Made by a program: the position numbers and the translations under genes. Under the pieces are notes generated by a model. The model was given only the letters and a program-made list of their open reading frames with translations. It did not search any database and had not been told where the DNA came from. A stretch of 64,000 nt of DNA from Diphasiastrum complanatum (lineage: Eukaryota; Streptophyta; Lycopodiopsida; Lycopodiales; Lycopodiaceae), in the NCBI GenBank assembly GCA_029204225.1, contig CM055113.1, positions 26,773,462 through 26,837,461 on the forward strand. The letters are read 5' to 3'. Position 1 is the stretch's first letter. The number at the start of each line of letters is the position of its first letter. Below, piece after piece: positions 32,855-44,625 of this stretch.

Positions 32855-33591
32855 AAGAGGAGGAGGACAAACAAGGAAACCTTGCATATGAGAAAGAGGG
32901 AGAGGATGAAGTTTATGTATTCTTGATGGCATCTACATCCTCACCAACAAGCAATAGCAATTCAAGGGACACTTGGTGGATGATAGAGGGGCTAGCTCCC
33001 ATGTCTTGTAAAAAGGACTTTTTCTCAACCTTCCACTCATTTAATGATGCTAAAATTTTTGTCTTTACTTCAAATGACGAAGACTGTAGGATAGATGGTG
33101 TTGGTACCATCTCTTTGTATCTAGAATTCTCAATAAATATGGATCTAGAAAATGTCTTTTATGTACCATCAATCACAGTGGTTTGGATGTCCACTTTGAG
33201 CATGGAAGATGTATGATGTTTAGTACTCTTTATGACAAGACAACAAGACCTGAGGACTCCAAAAAGAACCATGAGTATCAAGTTGTCTTTCACAACATTT
33301 TTTATGCACTTAATAGTTTAATTGATGTATTTTCAAGTGCACAAAATGCCTTGAAATCCATGGCTTGGCATGATGTATAGTGTTTGAAGTGTGGTACATG
33401 TATATAGACACATTTGTGGAACATCTTGTAAGGGATCCTTCAAGAGGTGGTGAAAGATCCTTCATGGACATCATCCTCTATTGGAGTCTCATAAGTTCCT
33501 TGTTTGTAGCTAGATTTTTTAGACACTTCTTAAATCATTCATTCATCTATCAAGAGAGTTGCAAATAGATCAAGCTAAATTTGAGGAGGAG
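32855..33591 (+). pseudogene. Copia D continued: protease, novel segment, RT end, polypurine tract
   Basis: Resumes copia D after element H. It starts with an acidic linker and a protease-like region in which the expected DSGAS is degraded (WWMIEGLAPMS at about 32970). CRIDGVGTISLYLEF, LENVFYVPSIT and EHGRCMMFSTLYDKT follow. At about 33250 it jumps to NIFYALNSLIDVFSSAQNAL and SMAWHDV, the same segment as in copia E, then to SFMDIILYWSLISSLF, a degraded end of RT. Integrase and the RT core are absent. A polypurine tract (TTTGAGGAGGAG) ends it at 33591. Confidence 0.78.
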
Positions 33592-34271
33592 TGTGAAGAA
33601 TTGCCAGGAATTGGCAAATCTAGCTTGATCAAAAACCACGTAGAATCATGTAAAATGTACATAAGTGGGTCCCACATGTGTGAGGCCATGGATCCACATG
33701 GGAAACCCACCCTACTATAGGTTAGATCAAGTCTAAAGGGTTGGTCATGTCATTTTGGTAGTGATTCCTAGATTATAGGACCTACACCTAAGTTTAACGT
33801 GAAAAATTGACCAACTAGTCACCTGCTAGGCATGACTTTAGGATCTAGGCTACAGTTTCATTTTAGGGCAAAGAGAGTGAGTTAACTTCCTTATTAAATG
33901 CTGTAAATTCACCTAACTTTACAAAGGAAGTGAGTTTTGGTATGTATTCCAAGCTCCCATAGTGAGAAGATAGATTATTTTTGGAGCTCATTGACAATCT
34001 CAAGCTAGTTCACTATGTACATTGAGTTATTATGATCCAAATGAAACCAAATTGATTTATACTTCATTCTCAGTCTATAGGCGTTGTACAACGCTGTGGC
34101 TTGCATGTGTGAGCTTGGATTTCAATGTTGATCAGCACAACCTTTTGATAAAAAATTGCACATCATGAAGACAACTACTGATTCAATAGCTGCATTTGTG
34201 CAAAAGACAACCAAGCTTGCATTTTCATTTGGCAATGGATTGGTTTCTAGCCAAGGTTCACAAATTTCACA
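33592..34271 (+). repeat. 3' LTR of copia D (right edge provisional)
   Basis: Starts TGTGAAGAATTGCC immediately after the polypurine tract. The right edge is placed at AAATTTCACA (34271), which gives about 680 bp, close to the copia A LTR length. No partner is present to confirm it. Confidence 0.5.
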
Positions 34272-34350
34272 CATGCAAAGTCAATGTACAATATGAACTT
34301 AGCTTAGCATAAAACTACATCGTTGTAAGAGAGTTAGTTTATTAGATCAC

Positions 34351-34354
<4 letters not shown>

Positions 34355-34417
<63 letters not shown>
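34355..34417 (+). repeat. (GA)n microsatellite
   Basis: Pure GA dinucleotide repeat of about 63 bp. Confidence 0.98.
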
Positions 34418-34418
<1 letters not shown>

Positions 34419-35525
34419 ACATAGTTGATGCTTCAATCTCCTTTTTCCCTGTTGTGGTCACCTGTTGTTGCTTGTTAAAGGTTTATACTAAATTTACGCA
34501 TATGTAGGTGCTAGGGCAATTTGCATTTGCTTCTTCTACTTTGTTTTAGGATATCTGACATTTGCAAGCAGGTAGAAGAGTCTTAGAGGGTGTGGGTTTT
34601 GCAAAGTTGACTAGCATCATATTTGAGCAATGATTTAGGGTGCAAGTGCGAGAAATTGGGATTCTTGGAGTATATTTGGGGAGTGGTTGGTCGAATGCCA
34701 AACATGATGCCTTTTGAGGCACTATAATGCTCAATTCATGGTTATGCTCTCACGGTGAAGCAATCTATAGTCTAAATTGTTGAAGAGATAAATATTCGAT
34801 TGATTTCTTCAATGTTCATTGAGCAACATCAAATGAGCTATAGGCATTTCCTTTGAGGGAGTGTCAGATTGAATGAAGGTGGACTTGAAGGCAAGACCGA
34901 CACTCAAAAATTTGCATGTTTGCAGGATTAGGGGTTATAGGGTTACGTTTACGAGAGAAAAATAGAGAGAGTTTGGATGTTTTATTAACTGTTTCTAAAA
35001 CGAAATTGCGAAGAGGGTTAGGGTTGATTTGAGGCAGAGCTTGAGAGAATGAGGGAGCTTAATCTATGCCGATGAAGCTTTCTGCTGAACGTCTTTAGGT
35101 CGCTGTTCTTGAATCTGTTCCTGAAATCTCATGTCGCAGCCTTGCTCGTTGGTGTCTCGGTGCTCATCTCAGCTCTGGCGAATTCCGCTCATCAGCCACA
35201 CAAGGGGAACTGCATCCGCTGAAAATGGCCGCTACGGGGAATTGGGCGCATCTGGGTAGAGAGAGAGAAGTGAGTTGAGAGAGAGCGAGATAGATAGCGC
35301 AGGTTGTAAGATCGTGAGAGCGAGGAGTCTTGAGAGGGGGGAGAGAGAGAGAGAGCTTTTGGTGTTCACGGAGAGTGAGAGCTTTTGGTGTTCGGGAAGA
35401 GAGAGAGAGAGCGCGATTGGTGTTTGAAAAGAGAGACGAGCGAGAGAGCGTGTGTTGATTTTAGGGTTATTGTTTTTTAGGTTAGGTTTGTTTGGATTTT
35501 GAGTTGAAAAATAGCGATAATGTGA

Positions 35526-35529
<4 letters not shown>
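34418..35529. other. Unassigned, GA-rich stretch
   Basis: No mobile-element motif seen. The part from 35200 to 35480 is rich in GAGAGAG with interspersed CGAGAG and two copies of GAGAGCTTTTGGTGTTC (about 35353 and 35383). It resembles a promoter or 5' UTR of a plant gene, but no gene can be proved. Confidence 0.4.

Positions 35530-35567
<38 letters not shown>
35530..35567 (+). repeat. (GA)n microsatellite
   Basis: Pure GA tract of about 38 bp. Confidence 0.97.
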
Positions 35568-35569
<2 letters not shown>

Positions 35570-35871
35570 CACTGGTCTCCTTTCACGATGTCTACAAGGA
35601 AGGAGAGTGTCATTGTATAAGGAAGGAGACTGTCATTGTCTGAATCCGAGTCTGGTTTGCGTCGTCTAGAGAAAAAAGAAGTGAAATGAATCTGGGAAGA
35701 GGAATTGGCAGTTGTGTCTCGGCATCTATCAATCTTAAGGTGAGACATCTCCAATAACATAAGAGCTAAAACATTATATACTGCTATTTTCTGTTATTTC
35801 CTGCCTAAGCTACTAGCTATAAGTTAACATTTACGAGTGTAAAAAATCATCCCTCGAGCAGTGAGACAACA

Positions 35872-36008
35872 ATGTCTACTTATAGAGAGCGCCCAACTAG
35901 TAGGGCCAACATTGCCAAGCGATCCAATGATGTGCCCATTGCCAAGTCATTCCAAATAGCAGCTCAAGCTCCCAAAGTAGAATCTTTAGGGTTAAATTTA
36001 AGCCAAGA
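35872..36008 (+). CDS. Candidate first exon of an unidentified gene
   Basis: ATG at 35872 opens 46 codons (start MSTYRERPTSRAN, end LGLNLSQEFLA) and the frame meets a strong splice-donor-like sequence CTAGC|GTAAGA at 36008/36009; read through, it stops at TAA just after the donor. It lies downstream of a GA-rich, 5'-UTR-like block. I recognise no family and did not find a second exon. This may be chance. Confidence 0.25.
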
Positions 36009-36208
36009 ATTCCTAGCGTAAGATACTATCTGTAAATAACCAATAACTACTCTTATTTGATCTGTCCAAAGCGATACTGATTTAATGATCAAGGTTGTGT
36101 GTTGTGCTTAATGTTCTATAGGTTTGTGGTTAACCAAGTATGGGCCTGGTAACCTTTTTGACTTCGTTTGCAGTTTTGTTAAATATCTTTTTAGAAAGAT
36201 GTGCACTT

Positions 36209-36223
36209 GTGTGTATGTGTGTG

Positions 36224-36288
<65 letters not shown>
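36209..36288 (+). repeat. (GT)n-(GA)n compound microsatellite
   Basis: A short GTGTGTATGTGTGTGTGC run passes into about 62 bp of pure GA. Confidence 0.97.
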
Positions 36289-36292
<4 letters not shown>

Positions 36293-37389
36293 ACTTAGCG
36301 CTTGCTCAATTCTGTTGGTTGCAGTGTATGATGGTGGAATATTTCTAAAAGCAAGAGTTAAGGCACTGCGTTCTACGACGCAATGAATCTCTCGTTGCTT
36401 GGTTAGTTTTTTAATCCTTCGTTAGCTTCTACATATGGTTCTCTTAGTGCTTGTGCAAGTCTATGCATCAACGCTTTCTTTGAATGATGCTCCTATCCTA
36501 GGTAACCTGCACCATTCAAAATTATGGGGGAGGGGGGTTTTTCCCAAATTTACTCTGATACCATCTCAACCATCCACTCTCTTTGCGCCATCCTTTTAGT
36601 TATTGCCTTCCTCTAATACACAATTCCACATTTGTTGCCTACCTCCCCTTGCCTAACTTTCCGACTCCATTAAGTAAACAACAGAAGCTGATAAAAAGAC
36701 TGCTTGTGCCTTTGTTCTTAAAGCATGGTGGGACCCAATCTCCTCCCACTAAATTAACATGTCTACGTTGCTAAGTGGCTGATATTCTCCACTTTTTTTA
36801 GGCTAGTCTAATATTTGAACTCTTTTTAGACCTTGATATCTTGACAAAACTTTCACATTCCTTACTAGCTGATCAAAACTGTTTTTGCACAAAAGATTAT
36901 GATTATTGTTGATCAGTAGTTCAATGTTTTTGTGCATTTGACATGCTCATTCAACCACTTCTATAATATGTTTAACAATGCTCTATGCCCACTGACCACC
37001 TCGTGTCTTGCAATCACACAATGGTGTTTCCATGATTTGTGATTTGTAAAAGAGTTAGATTGTTGATTGTTTTTGAACCGCTCGAGTCCTAATTTGAAAT
37101 CAGTTGCATAAGGAACCAATTTTTAAAGTAGAGATAATAGGAGAAAGGAGAAATCTTGTTAAGAAGAATTCAAGAAAGGGGACTTAGAAGTTAGGTGTGT
37201 GTGAATTGGGTGTTAGAGAACCTAGGAATGCTAGAAGTCAGGAGAGAGAGACCAGAGTTGGGAGGTAGTAGCTTTAGGAGAATTAGGAGTTAGAACCTAG
37301 GTAATAGGGAGTTAGAACTTACATGTTAGAAGTAAAGACTTGAAGGGTTGGTTAGAACTTAGATTCTACAGAGGAGGCCATGGTGAGAT
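36289..37389. other. Unassigned DNA
   Basis: No coding or mobile-element motif recognised. The right part (37150-37380) is a loose array of TTAGGAGTTAGAACTTAG-like words. The same vocabulary occurs in introns and flanks of hAT1 and hAT2, so it may be the 5' region of the hAT fragment that follows. Confidence 0.4.
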
Positions 37390-37735
37390 CTAGAGATCTC
37401 ATGTGGAATCATGTGACAGTTCCTTTGGCATATGGTAGCTTGGGCACAAAATGATGGACATGCAATTATTGTCATGTGAGCTACCCAGGCGAACTGATGC
37501 GTATTCGAGCACACTTCCTTTGTTTGCGTGGCTTTGAGATTGGCAGGATTGCTATTAGTGGTAGAGAATATTATGTGCAATCATGTCGGGGTGATAACAA
37601 GAATAAGGCTGATGTGGCTACTAGGAGATTGTTCTACCTTTGTGACCTCTCCTTCCATCTAGCAAAAAGTTTTGCTTGGAGGGATATGGTAGAGAGTGTT
37701 GCTTTGATATGGGCCATGCGAACATTCAAGAGATA
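37390..37735 (+). pseudogene. hAT transposase fragment with BED zinc finger
   Basis: Plus strand. A BED-type finger is readable: DLMWNHV, a stop, WTCNYC, YPGELMRIRAHFL, GFEIG. After an intron-like gap comes the hAT linker FYLCDLSFHLAKSFAWRDMVESV, matching FYLCDLFFHVAQTPAWRDMM of hAT1 (40720) and FDMCSLPFHLAATPAWREMM of hAT2 (53880). Nothing of the catalytic core follows, so this is a 5' remnant of a third hAT copy. Confidence 0.75.
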
Positions 37736-38289
37736 AATGCCAAGTGGGAAACATGCAATTGCTTATGTGCTGCATCCCGTATTACACTCTTAAAGCAGAA
37801 GCTCGTGAAATCACTGGATGGTGTAGAATGAATCTCCTCCCATCCTTAGGTAACCTTGTAGCTCCTACCCGCTATTCTAGTTCTAGGGCATGTGGCATCC
37901 ATGCATTGCTGGCCAGGCCACTATGGACCCAATAGTACCCGAACTATTGAACAACACCCGTTTGAGTCTATTGATTACCACCCCTATGCATTGTCATGCC
38001 CAATAATGGGCAGGTGTCTCACTCGGTCGACTGTCGACCAATCCTAGCCCCAACTCGTAGAAACATAGATGGCTCTATCAGTGGCACGATGGTTACGCAC
38101 CATTACACATACTCGCAGTGTGCGTCTCTAGTACTTCAACGATTGTAATTCCGCACAATTGGTGGTTGCCTATTGGTGCGACTGGTCGTTGGACCTTGTA
38201 TTTATCGGTCCTTGCAGGATCATGGTTGGGTCACGACTTGCTCCTAACATTCCATCCCAACTTGAAAAAGTCATCAATCCTTGATGACA
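37736..38289. other. Unassigned DNA left of gypsy-2
   Basis: No motif recognised on either strand. It may contain the 3' end of gypsy-2. Confidence 0.3.
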
Positions 38290-39172
38290 AACTCAAGGTA
38301 AGCACGTTGTAGCTGTGAATGACTTTCTCGGGTTGTGAGGACACGATTTCGCAATTGTCTCTGCCTCCGCTCCCTTTGGCCCATAGTTTGCCGGATCTCT
38401 CTCTTGGAGTGCGACCACGCCACCTTTCAGGTTATTTCCATCATGAAAGCATTTTTTTAAACAACTTACATGGAATGTTAGATGCACCTTGCATCCTGTG
38501 GGCAGTTCTAGCTTCTAGCCACCACACTGACCTTCTTGATAATTAGCCATGGTCTATAATACATAGGAGATAGCTTTTAACACTTGCCAGTTCTGATCAC
38601 CTTAGATTTAGGCGGTTCTAGCAAAGATGATATCACCCTCATCAAATTTCCTAGAAGTATGATTGCACGAACATAAGCCTCCGCTCAATCTTGAGCCTTG
38701 GATAGACTTAATTGTGCCAACTTTAGCTTTGCCTGCATCCAAGTCACACACTCTAGAGCACTAGGGACTTTTTGGTGAATGCCAAGGTTAGTCGGACTAG
38801 CAGGCCGGAATCTGTAATTGAGCTCGAACGGGCTCATACCAGTATACATGTGCTTCTTATTGTCGTAACCTAGTCAATCTGTGACTCACTGATGTACGCT
38901 CTGAGCATGTCCTCAAAAACCTAGATGGCCCTCTTGGTCTCCCCATCAGTTTGTGGGTGCTCGCTAGTATTCATTTGCAGTTGTGTGCCCAACTTGGCAA
39001 ACATGTTACTCTAGAATGTTCTAGTGAACCAGGGATTCCTATTGGAGACAACGGTATTAGGAAGGCCATGCAATCTCATGACGTGTTCAACGAACAACTT
39101 TGCGATTTGTAGGTTGTAACTATCTTCCAGTTGGCGAGAAAGTGAGCCATCTTGGTCAACCTATCCACTACC
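38290..39172 (-). pseudogene. gypsy-2 integrase core and C-terminal part
   Basis: Minus strand. Starting at 39172: VMVVVDRLTKMAHFL (integrase core after the first catalytic Asp region), then in other frames FVEHVMRLHGLPNTVVSNRNPWF and QTDGETKR (the second Asp region and TDGQTER-like motif), down to a tail FHVSCLKK at about 38470, typical of the end of plant gypsy integrase before the chromodomain. Many frameshifts. It connects across hAT1 with 45051. Confidence 0.8.
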
Positions 39173-39180
39173 ACCATGAC
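39173..39180. repeat. Target-site duplication of hAT1 (ACCATGAC)
   Basis: ACCATGAC directly left of hAT1 is repeated exactly at 45043-45050. Eight bases is diagnostic of hAT transposition. Confidence 0.95.
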
Positions 39181-39371
39181 CAGTGTTTCATCGAAACGCG
39201 TTTCGAACGCTGAAACGGGTTCGAAACGGAACGTACAAAACGGGGTCGTTTCGAACAACGAAACGGCGTTTCGTTGTTCGAAACGACTGGTGAAAAATCG
39301 CAAATTTTTTTGCGATACAGCGGGGGCCCGAGAGGTGAGTGTTTTCACTGTTTGGCACGTTAGAAAAACCC

Positions 39372-39373
<2 letters not shown>

Positions 39374-39452
<79 letters not shown>

Positions 39453-39511
39453 AGTGTGTGTGTGTGACGTGTGTGTGTGTGTGTGAAAGAGAGGGAGTGT
39501 TTGTGTGTTTG

Positions 39512-39549
<38 letters not shown>

Positions 39550-39830
39550 GAGGGAGTGTTTGTGTGTGTGTGTGTGTGTGTGTGCGCGTGTGAAAGAGAG
39601 GGAGTGTTTGTGTGTTTGTGTGCATTGTGAAGTAGAGGGAGTGTGTGTGTGTGACCTGTGTGAACTTTCAACTTTGAGTGTGGTGGTGTGTTTGTGTGTG
39701 TGGTGGTGTGTTAAACTTTTAACTGTGTTTTTGTTTGTGTGTTTGTGTGTGTGCACTGTGTGGTGTGTGTGTGTGAGTCTTGAGACTGTCGTGACGTGTG
39801 TGTGTGAGATTGAGAGAGAGAGAGTCTAGA
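39374..39830 (+). repeat. (GA)n and (TG)n compound microsatellite inside hAT1
   Basis: About 76 bp of pure GA (39374-39449), then interrupted TG tracts to about 39800, in which GAAAGAGAGGGAGTGT recurs at about 39483, 39543 and 39591, followed by GA again. Repetitive open frames here (His-Thr or Arg-Glu repeats) are artefacts of the repeat. Confidence 0.95.
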
Positions 39831-39985
39831 GAGAGAGAGGATAGGGATAGATTTTGAGGATAGATTGAGGTTAGAACTTAGAGCATAGGTTTACCGTTTT
39901 GAAATTAGAATTTAGGATTAGTTTTTAATTTGAAGTCTGAATTTAATACAATTATTGTTTTGTTGACACTAGATAGCTATTAGCA

Positions 39986-42900
39986 ATGCCTTGACAGCGG
40001 GATCCCTTATGTGATCACGTCACCCTTAATTTAGCTTATGGCACATCAGGCACGAAGAAGTGGACTTGCAAGTATTGCGGGAACACTTATGGAGGCGGCC
40101 CCGTTTGAATCAGGGCGCATCTTTTACGTCTTCGAGGATATGAGATCGACGTTTGCACTCAGGGCCCCAGAGTCACTGAGGATTGCCGGGATCGAGGATG
40201 ACTCTCCTGCCACTACTTCAAGCACAGGTGATTCCTGAATCTTGTTTGATCTATGACATTGATTGAAAATTTGAAATTTGATCTAAAGCTAAAACTTAAA
40301 AGTTTATTCTATAACTTTAAACTTTGATTACAATTTACTAATGAGTATTAAGTAATTAGTGACTGTTCCCTGAGCTCTCTCACTGACCAGTGACTATAAT
40401 TTATTACCTAAAGCCTGCTGCGTAACTAGTTAGTAGTAAGTTGTAACACCAATGTTATTGTTACAGGTGCGGCAGAGCGCCGAGATTCCCCATCGCAGCC
40501 GGCACATGTAGCCGGCACTAGCTCCGCTGTAGCATCCGTTCCACCTTCTTCTTCTGGAGAGACTCCTGTAGTGCCAGTTGGTGGGGCCGGCAGTAGTGCT
40601 ATTGGTAGCACTGTTAGGGGACGGGGTCGAGGACATGTGAGGCAAGGATGTTTTTGCGACAACCTTCCAGCAGTCGCACAGGGATGCAGCTGCTATTGCT
40701 GTTAGGAGGAGCTTTTACTTGTGTGACCTCTTTTTTCATGTGGCACAGACTCCTGCATGGAGGGATATGATGCGAGCAGTATCTTGTATCGGTGTTGAGT
40801 GGGAGGGCCCGACCATGGAGCAGCTGAGGACGAGAGAGCTACATGTTGAACGGCAGTCCGTGGATGCTGACCTACAGCCCATTAGGAAGTCATGGGCGAG
40901 GTATACCTGTAACCTGTTACCTTACATCTTCAAAACCTTTGCACTTGCCACTTACTACTTTAGAAATTAGTACTTTCAAGTTTTAAGTTTCTAACTTTGA
41001 AATTTCAATCTCCAAATTTGCAAATTGCAAGTTGCAACTTAGCTAGTTGAAACTTGAAAGTGTTGTCGAATGTTTTAGGTTTGGATGCACTATAATATCA
41101 GATGGTTGGACCGATGCAAGGAGGCGCCATCTTGTGAATATATTGGTGTCTTCTTGCATGGGCACCATGTTTTTGAGATCCATTGATATGTCGGAGCCAT
41201 GCATGGCATTGGATGGCAGAAGATTGTTTGAGTACATCTCACAGGCCATTGAGGAGGTCGGAAAAGAGAATGTTGTCCAGGTATGCACTTGCCACTTGCC
41301 ACTTGCCACTTGCCACTTTCAAGTTTCAACTTTAAAACTTTCGACATTGAGCTCTCAGCTTTGAAGTTAGAACTTAGTAAGTTACAAGTGACAACTTACA
41401 TTTTGTGAATCGTGATTATTGTTTTGAACGTTGCAATTTTCACTTGCCATTTACATTTGCAATTTGCATTTGCATTTGCTTCCGGAATACTCAATGGTGA
41501 ATGTTCATTGTTCATGAGTTATGATTCGACCTTTGTCGGAATTCCAATGTAGGTTGTCACGGACAACGCGTCCAATCGTGTTGCCATGGGGAAGATGGTG
41601 AATGAGAAGTACCCTTTGATTTTCTGGAGTCCATGTGCTGCACATTGTCTTGACCTCCTAGTTGAAGACATTGGGAGATTACCCTGGGTCAAGGAGGTTG
41701 TAGTCATGGCACGATTCTTGGTGAGATTTGTCACCAAGAGACAGAGGGTCTTGAGCATCTTCAGGTTCTTGAGCATCTTCAGGTCCTATTCCACCTTGGA
41801 TCTCTTGAGGCCTGCCCCCACTAGGTAACCAAGTTCTAGCTTCCAACCGGACAACTTGTTTCCAATTCTTTGATTTGAAAATTGCAATTTTGTTTTAGCT
41901 TCAAGTTTCAGTGCTCATAGAATTTGAATTTTGCTATATATTATAGCCTGCTTGTTGCCTGAAGGCTATGACCAATTACAAATCTTATTTCATGATTTTC
42001 ATCCTAGGTTTGCCTATATGCTCATTGTTTTGGAGCGGCTCGTAAAAGTGCATGGAAGCCTGAGGATGACAGTGGTTTCACCCCATTGGGTAGAGTGGGG
42101 CCGATCACGAGAGGCCAAGGCCAGGAGATTTGAGGCGATCGTGATGGGGACTTCATTTTGGGATGATGCACGCTCCATTGTCATATCCATGCAGCCTATC
42201 TATAGCGTGCTTCGCCTTACTGATAGAGAGGGTTCCACCTTAGGCCTTCTTTATTTATGGATAAGCTGGGAGAGCAGCTTCAGAGTTGCACCACCATGGC
42301 TCCTGACAGGTATATTACTAGAGTCTAGTAACTACGTTAAAAGTTTCAAAGTTGATTCTTGAATCTTCAATGTTCATTGTTCATTGACATTCATGATTAG
42401 AATTTAGTTAAAAGTTAATAGTTCTTGAATCTTGACTCTTGAGACTTAAATGCTCAAGCCTCAAACTTCACTCCCGAGTCCTGACTCTTGATTGTTTGCA
42501 GGCTGGAAGAAGTAAGGGGCCTATTTCTAGGCAGATGGCAGTGGTTCCATCAACCTCTGCATGCCGTGGCTTGCTTGCTTCATCCACTATGGAGGACGGA
42601 GGATCAATTCCATGATCGAGAGCTCAGGCAAGGATGGCATTCCTACGTCGCCTCTATCTATTCTGATCCCAGGGATCAGGATGCACTCATGGATGACTTG
42701 AATTTATTCAGGTATGTACTATGTACTATGTCATTAGTAAATTGTAATATGTATTCAGGACCCAGGTATGTAATATTATATATGTATTCATCTATGTAGT
42801 ATGTATATGTAATATGTATGAACTTTGAAGTCTAAGGCTTAAGCTAGCTGCTAGTTAAAACTTAATAGTAGTAATTTGGAAGCTAGTATTTACTAATATA

Positions 42901-44057
42901 TTTTGAAATTTGAATGGTGATGAATGTTGAATGTTCAGGACCCAGCGCCTCGATTTCGGTCGTGCAGCTGCCATGCTAAGGGAAGGGCAATTGCGCCCTG
43001 TTTCATGGTGGATGAAGTATGGAAATGATGTTCCCAAGTTGCAGAAACTTGCCATCCACGTCCTCTCACAAGATTGCGCAGCAGTTGCATGTGAGAGAAA
43101 TTGGAGTGTGTTCTCTCTGATTCATACGAAGAGGAGGAACAGACTTTCTACTACGCAGCTGGAGAGGTTGGTGTATGTGCATGCCAACCTACGACTTTTG
43201 AAGAAGCTGAGAGAGACTGGGGAGCTCATACAGGTAATGAATCACGATTCATGATTAAATCATTAATCTGAGTTCTATAGAGTCTAGTATGTACCATGAA
43301 TTATGATTTGTCAGATGTCTAGATAGTAAAGTCTAGACTCTACACTAAGAAGTTAGAACCTTCAGGCTTCAAGTTTCAACTTTCAACATTTACATTTCAA
43401 ATTTGCTATTTTTTTTAAATCGTTTACCAATACTTACTATTGAGAATCAAAATCTTGGTTTAATTTCAATTTTCGTAGGTTAATCCCGATGAGATGAATG
43501 TGGCAAAGGTTTCGGACTTGCCACCAAGATTACAAGAGGAGGAGGATGTCTATGCTCTACTCCATCGGGAGGCCTTAGCAGCTGCAGGTTGATTTCGATG
43601 CCCAATTCCCCGATTCACTGCGTTACATTAGTAGGCTTTCAGTACTTTGAAATTTTGTAGAAATACTAGATAGTAGATTACTAGATTGTAAATTGTAATT
43701 ACTAATTTGTAATTTGTAAATTGTAAGTTAAAACTTAAAAGTAATATGACATGTCGAGACTCGAGAGTCGAGCCTAAGTCCTGATTCCAATTTCCTTGTG
43801 TGCATTGCGCAGGGCCTACCACTCGAGCTGCAGCACGCAAGACCTGGAGTGCAGGAGAGGGCCCAAGCCATGCAGCAGTCTCAGACACCTCTGAGAGTCC
43901 CTCTAGTTCTGACTTAGATGAGGAATCCACCACTGAGGGTGAGGGATCGGATGAGGAGGATGAGGGTGAATCTGATGATGGGGAGGATGACATTGAGCCT
44001 GAGGACATGCCAGTGCCTCCACGACGACAGTGTCTGAGGCGGGCAGCTAGAGGCTAG
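39986..44057 (+). pseudogene. hAT1 transposase, nine exons, inactivated
   Basis: Exons read from GT-AG boundaries and homology: 39986 to about 40228 (BED finger, WTCKYC, RAHLLRLRGYEI); 40467-40900 (linker, FYLCDLFFHVAQTPAWRDMM); 41079-41280 (FGCTIISDGWTD, first catalytic Asp, DUF659); 41553-41824 (VVTDNASN, second Asp; SPCAAHCLDLL, the hAT CxxH motif); 42008-42309 (FWDDA...LRLTDREGSTLG); 42502-42711 (HPLWRTEDQF); 42939-43233 (dimerisation domain, CERNWSVFSLIHTKRRNRLS, with the catalytic Glu); 43479-43587; 43813-44057 (acidic tail, ends RRAARG). The first exon has TGA codons at 39992, 40106 and 40199, each where an Arg codon CGA would fit, and exon 2 has a one-base shift near 40650. The rest is open. 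The protein would bind element ends and cut DNA in the nucleus. Confidence 0.88.
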
Positions 44058-44073
44058 AGCCTGGATGGGCATT

Positions 44074-44086
44074 GGGGGGGGGGGGG
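44074..44086 (+). repeat. G13 homopolymer
   Basis: A run of about 13 G just after the hAT1 transposase stop; unusual in this AT-rich sequence. Confidence 0.9.
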
Positions 44087-44409
44087 GCACTCACTGCTCA
44101 GCATAGATCATAGATGATAGTTATTAGTGGCATACTCTAGGCTTAGGGCTCTAGCATAGTAGTTATACATATTACTGTTTACATATGACAGTTGACTTCA
44201 GACTCATGGGGCCTCAGGCTTGAGCCTTGAGGGCCGAGGCCACGCTTGACACTCTTGTTATTTATGCAGCATGATTATTGATAGCATCATTGCTTTTACA
44301 GTTTATTTTAAACTTTAAAGTTTAAACTTTTGGCTCTTGAATTGTAATTTGTGATTCACTGAAGTCTGATTTGTAAATTCAAAATTGTTAGTAGTTACTT
44401 ATTACTTAA

Positions 44410-44625
44410 TACTAACTTACTACTTACTACTTAGAAGTTAGAACTTAGTGCCCACTGCCAACTTGAAGTTACTTCCAAGTTAGTGGTCACTGGTCAGTGC
44501 ATTGTAATTTGTAATTTGTAAGTTGTAAGTTGTAACTTCAAACTTGTAAGTACTAACTAGTAACTTCTAAGTAGTAAGTAGTAAGTAGTAAGTTGAAAGT
44601 TGAAAGTTCTAACTTCTGTAGATAA
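44410..44625. repeat. Large imperfect inverted repeat in the hAT1 3' region
   Basis: The left arm (about 44412-44450: ACTTACTACTTACTACTTAG, then AAGTTAGAACTTA) is complementary to the right arm (about 44555-44620: AACTTCTAAGTAGTAAGTAG, then TTCTAACTTC). Between them are TTGTAATTTGTAAGTTGTAAG words. The transcript could fold into a long hairpin. Confidence 0.7.

Noticed and set aside
39152..39756. Long frames encoding His-Thr, Leu-Ser or Arg-Glu repeats on both strands
   Set aside because: They are translations of GA and TG microsatellites inside hAT1; no conserved domain and no start context.
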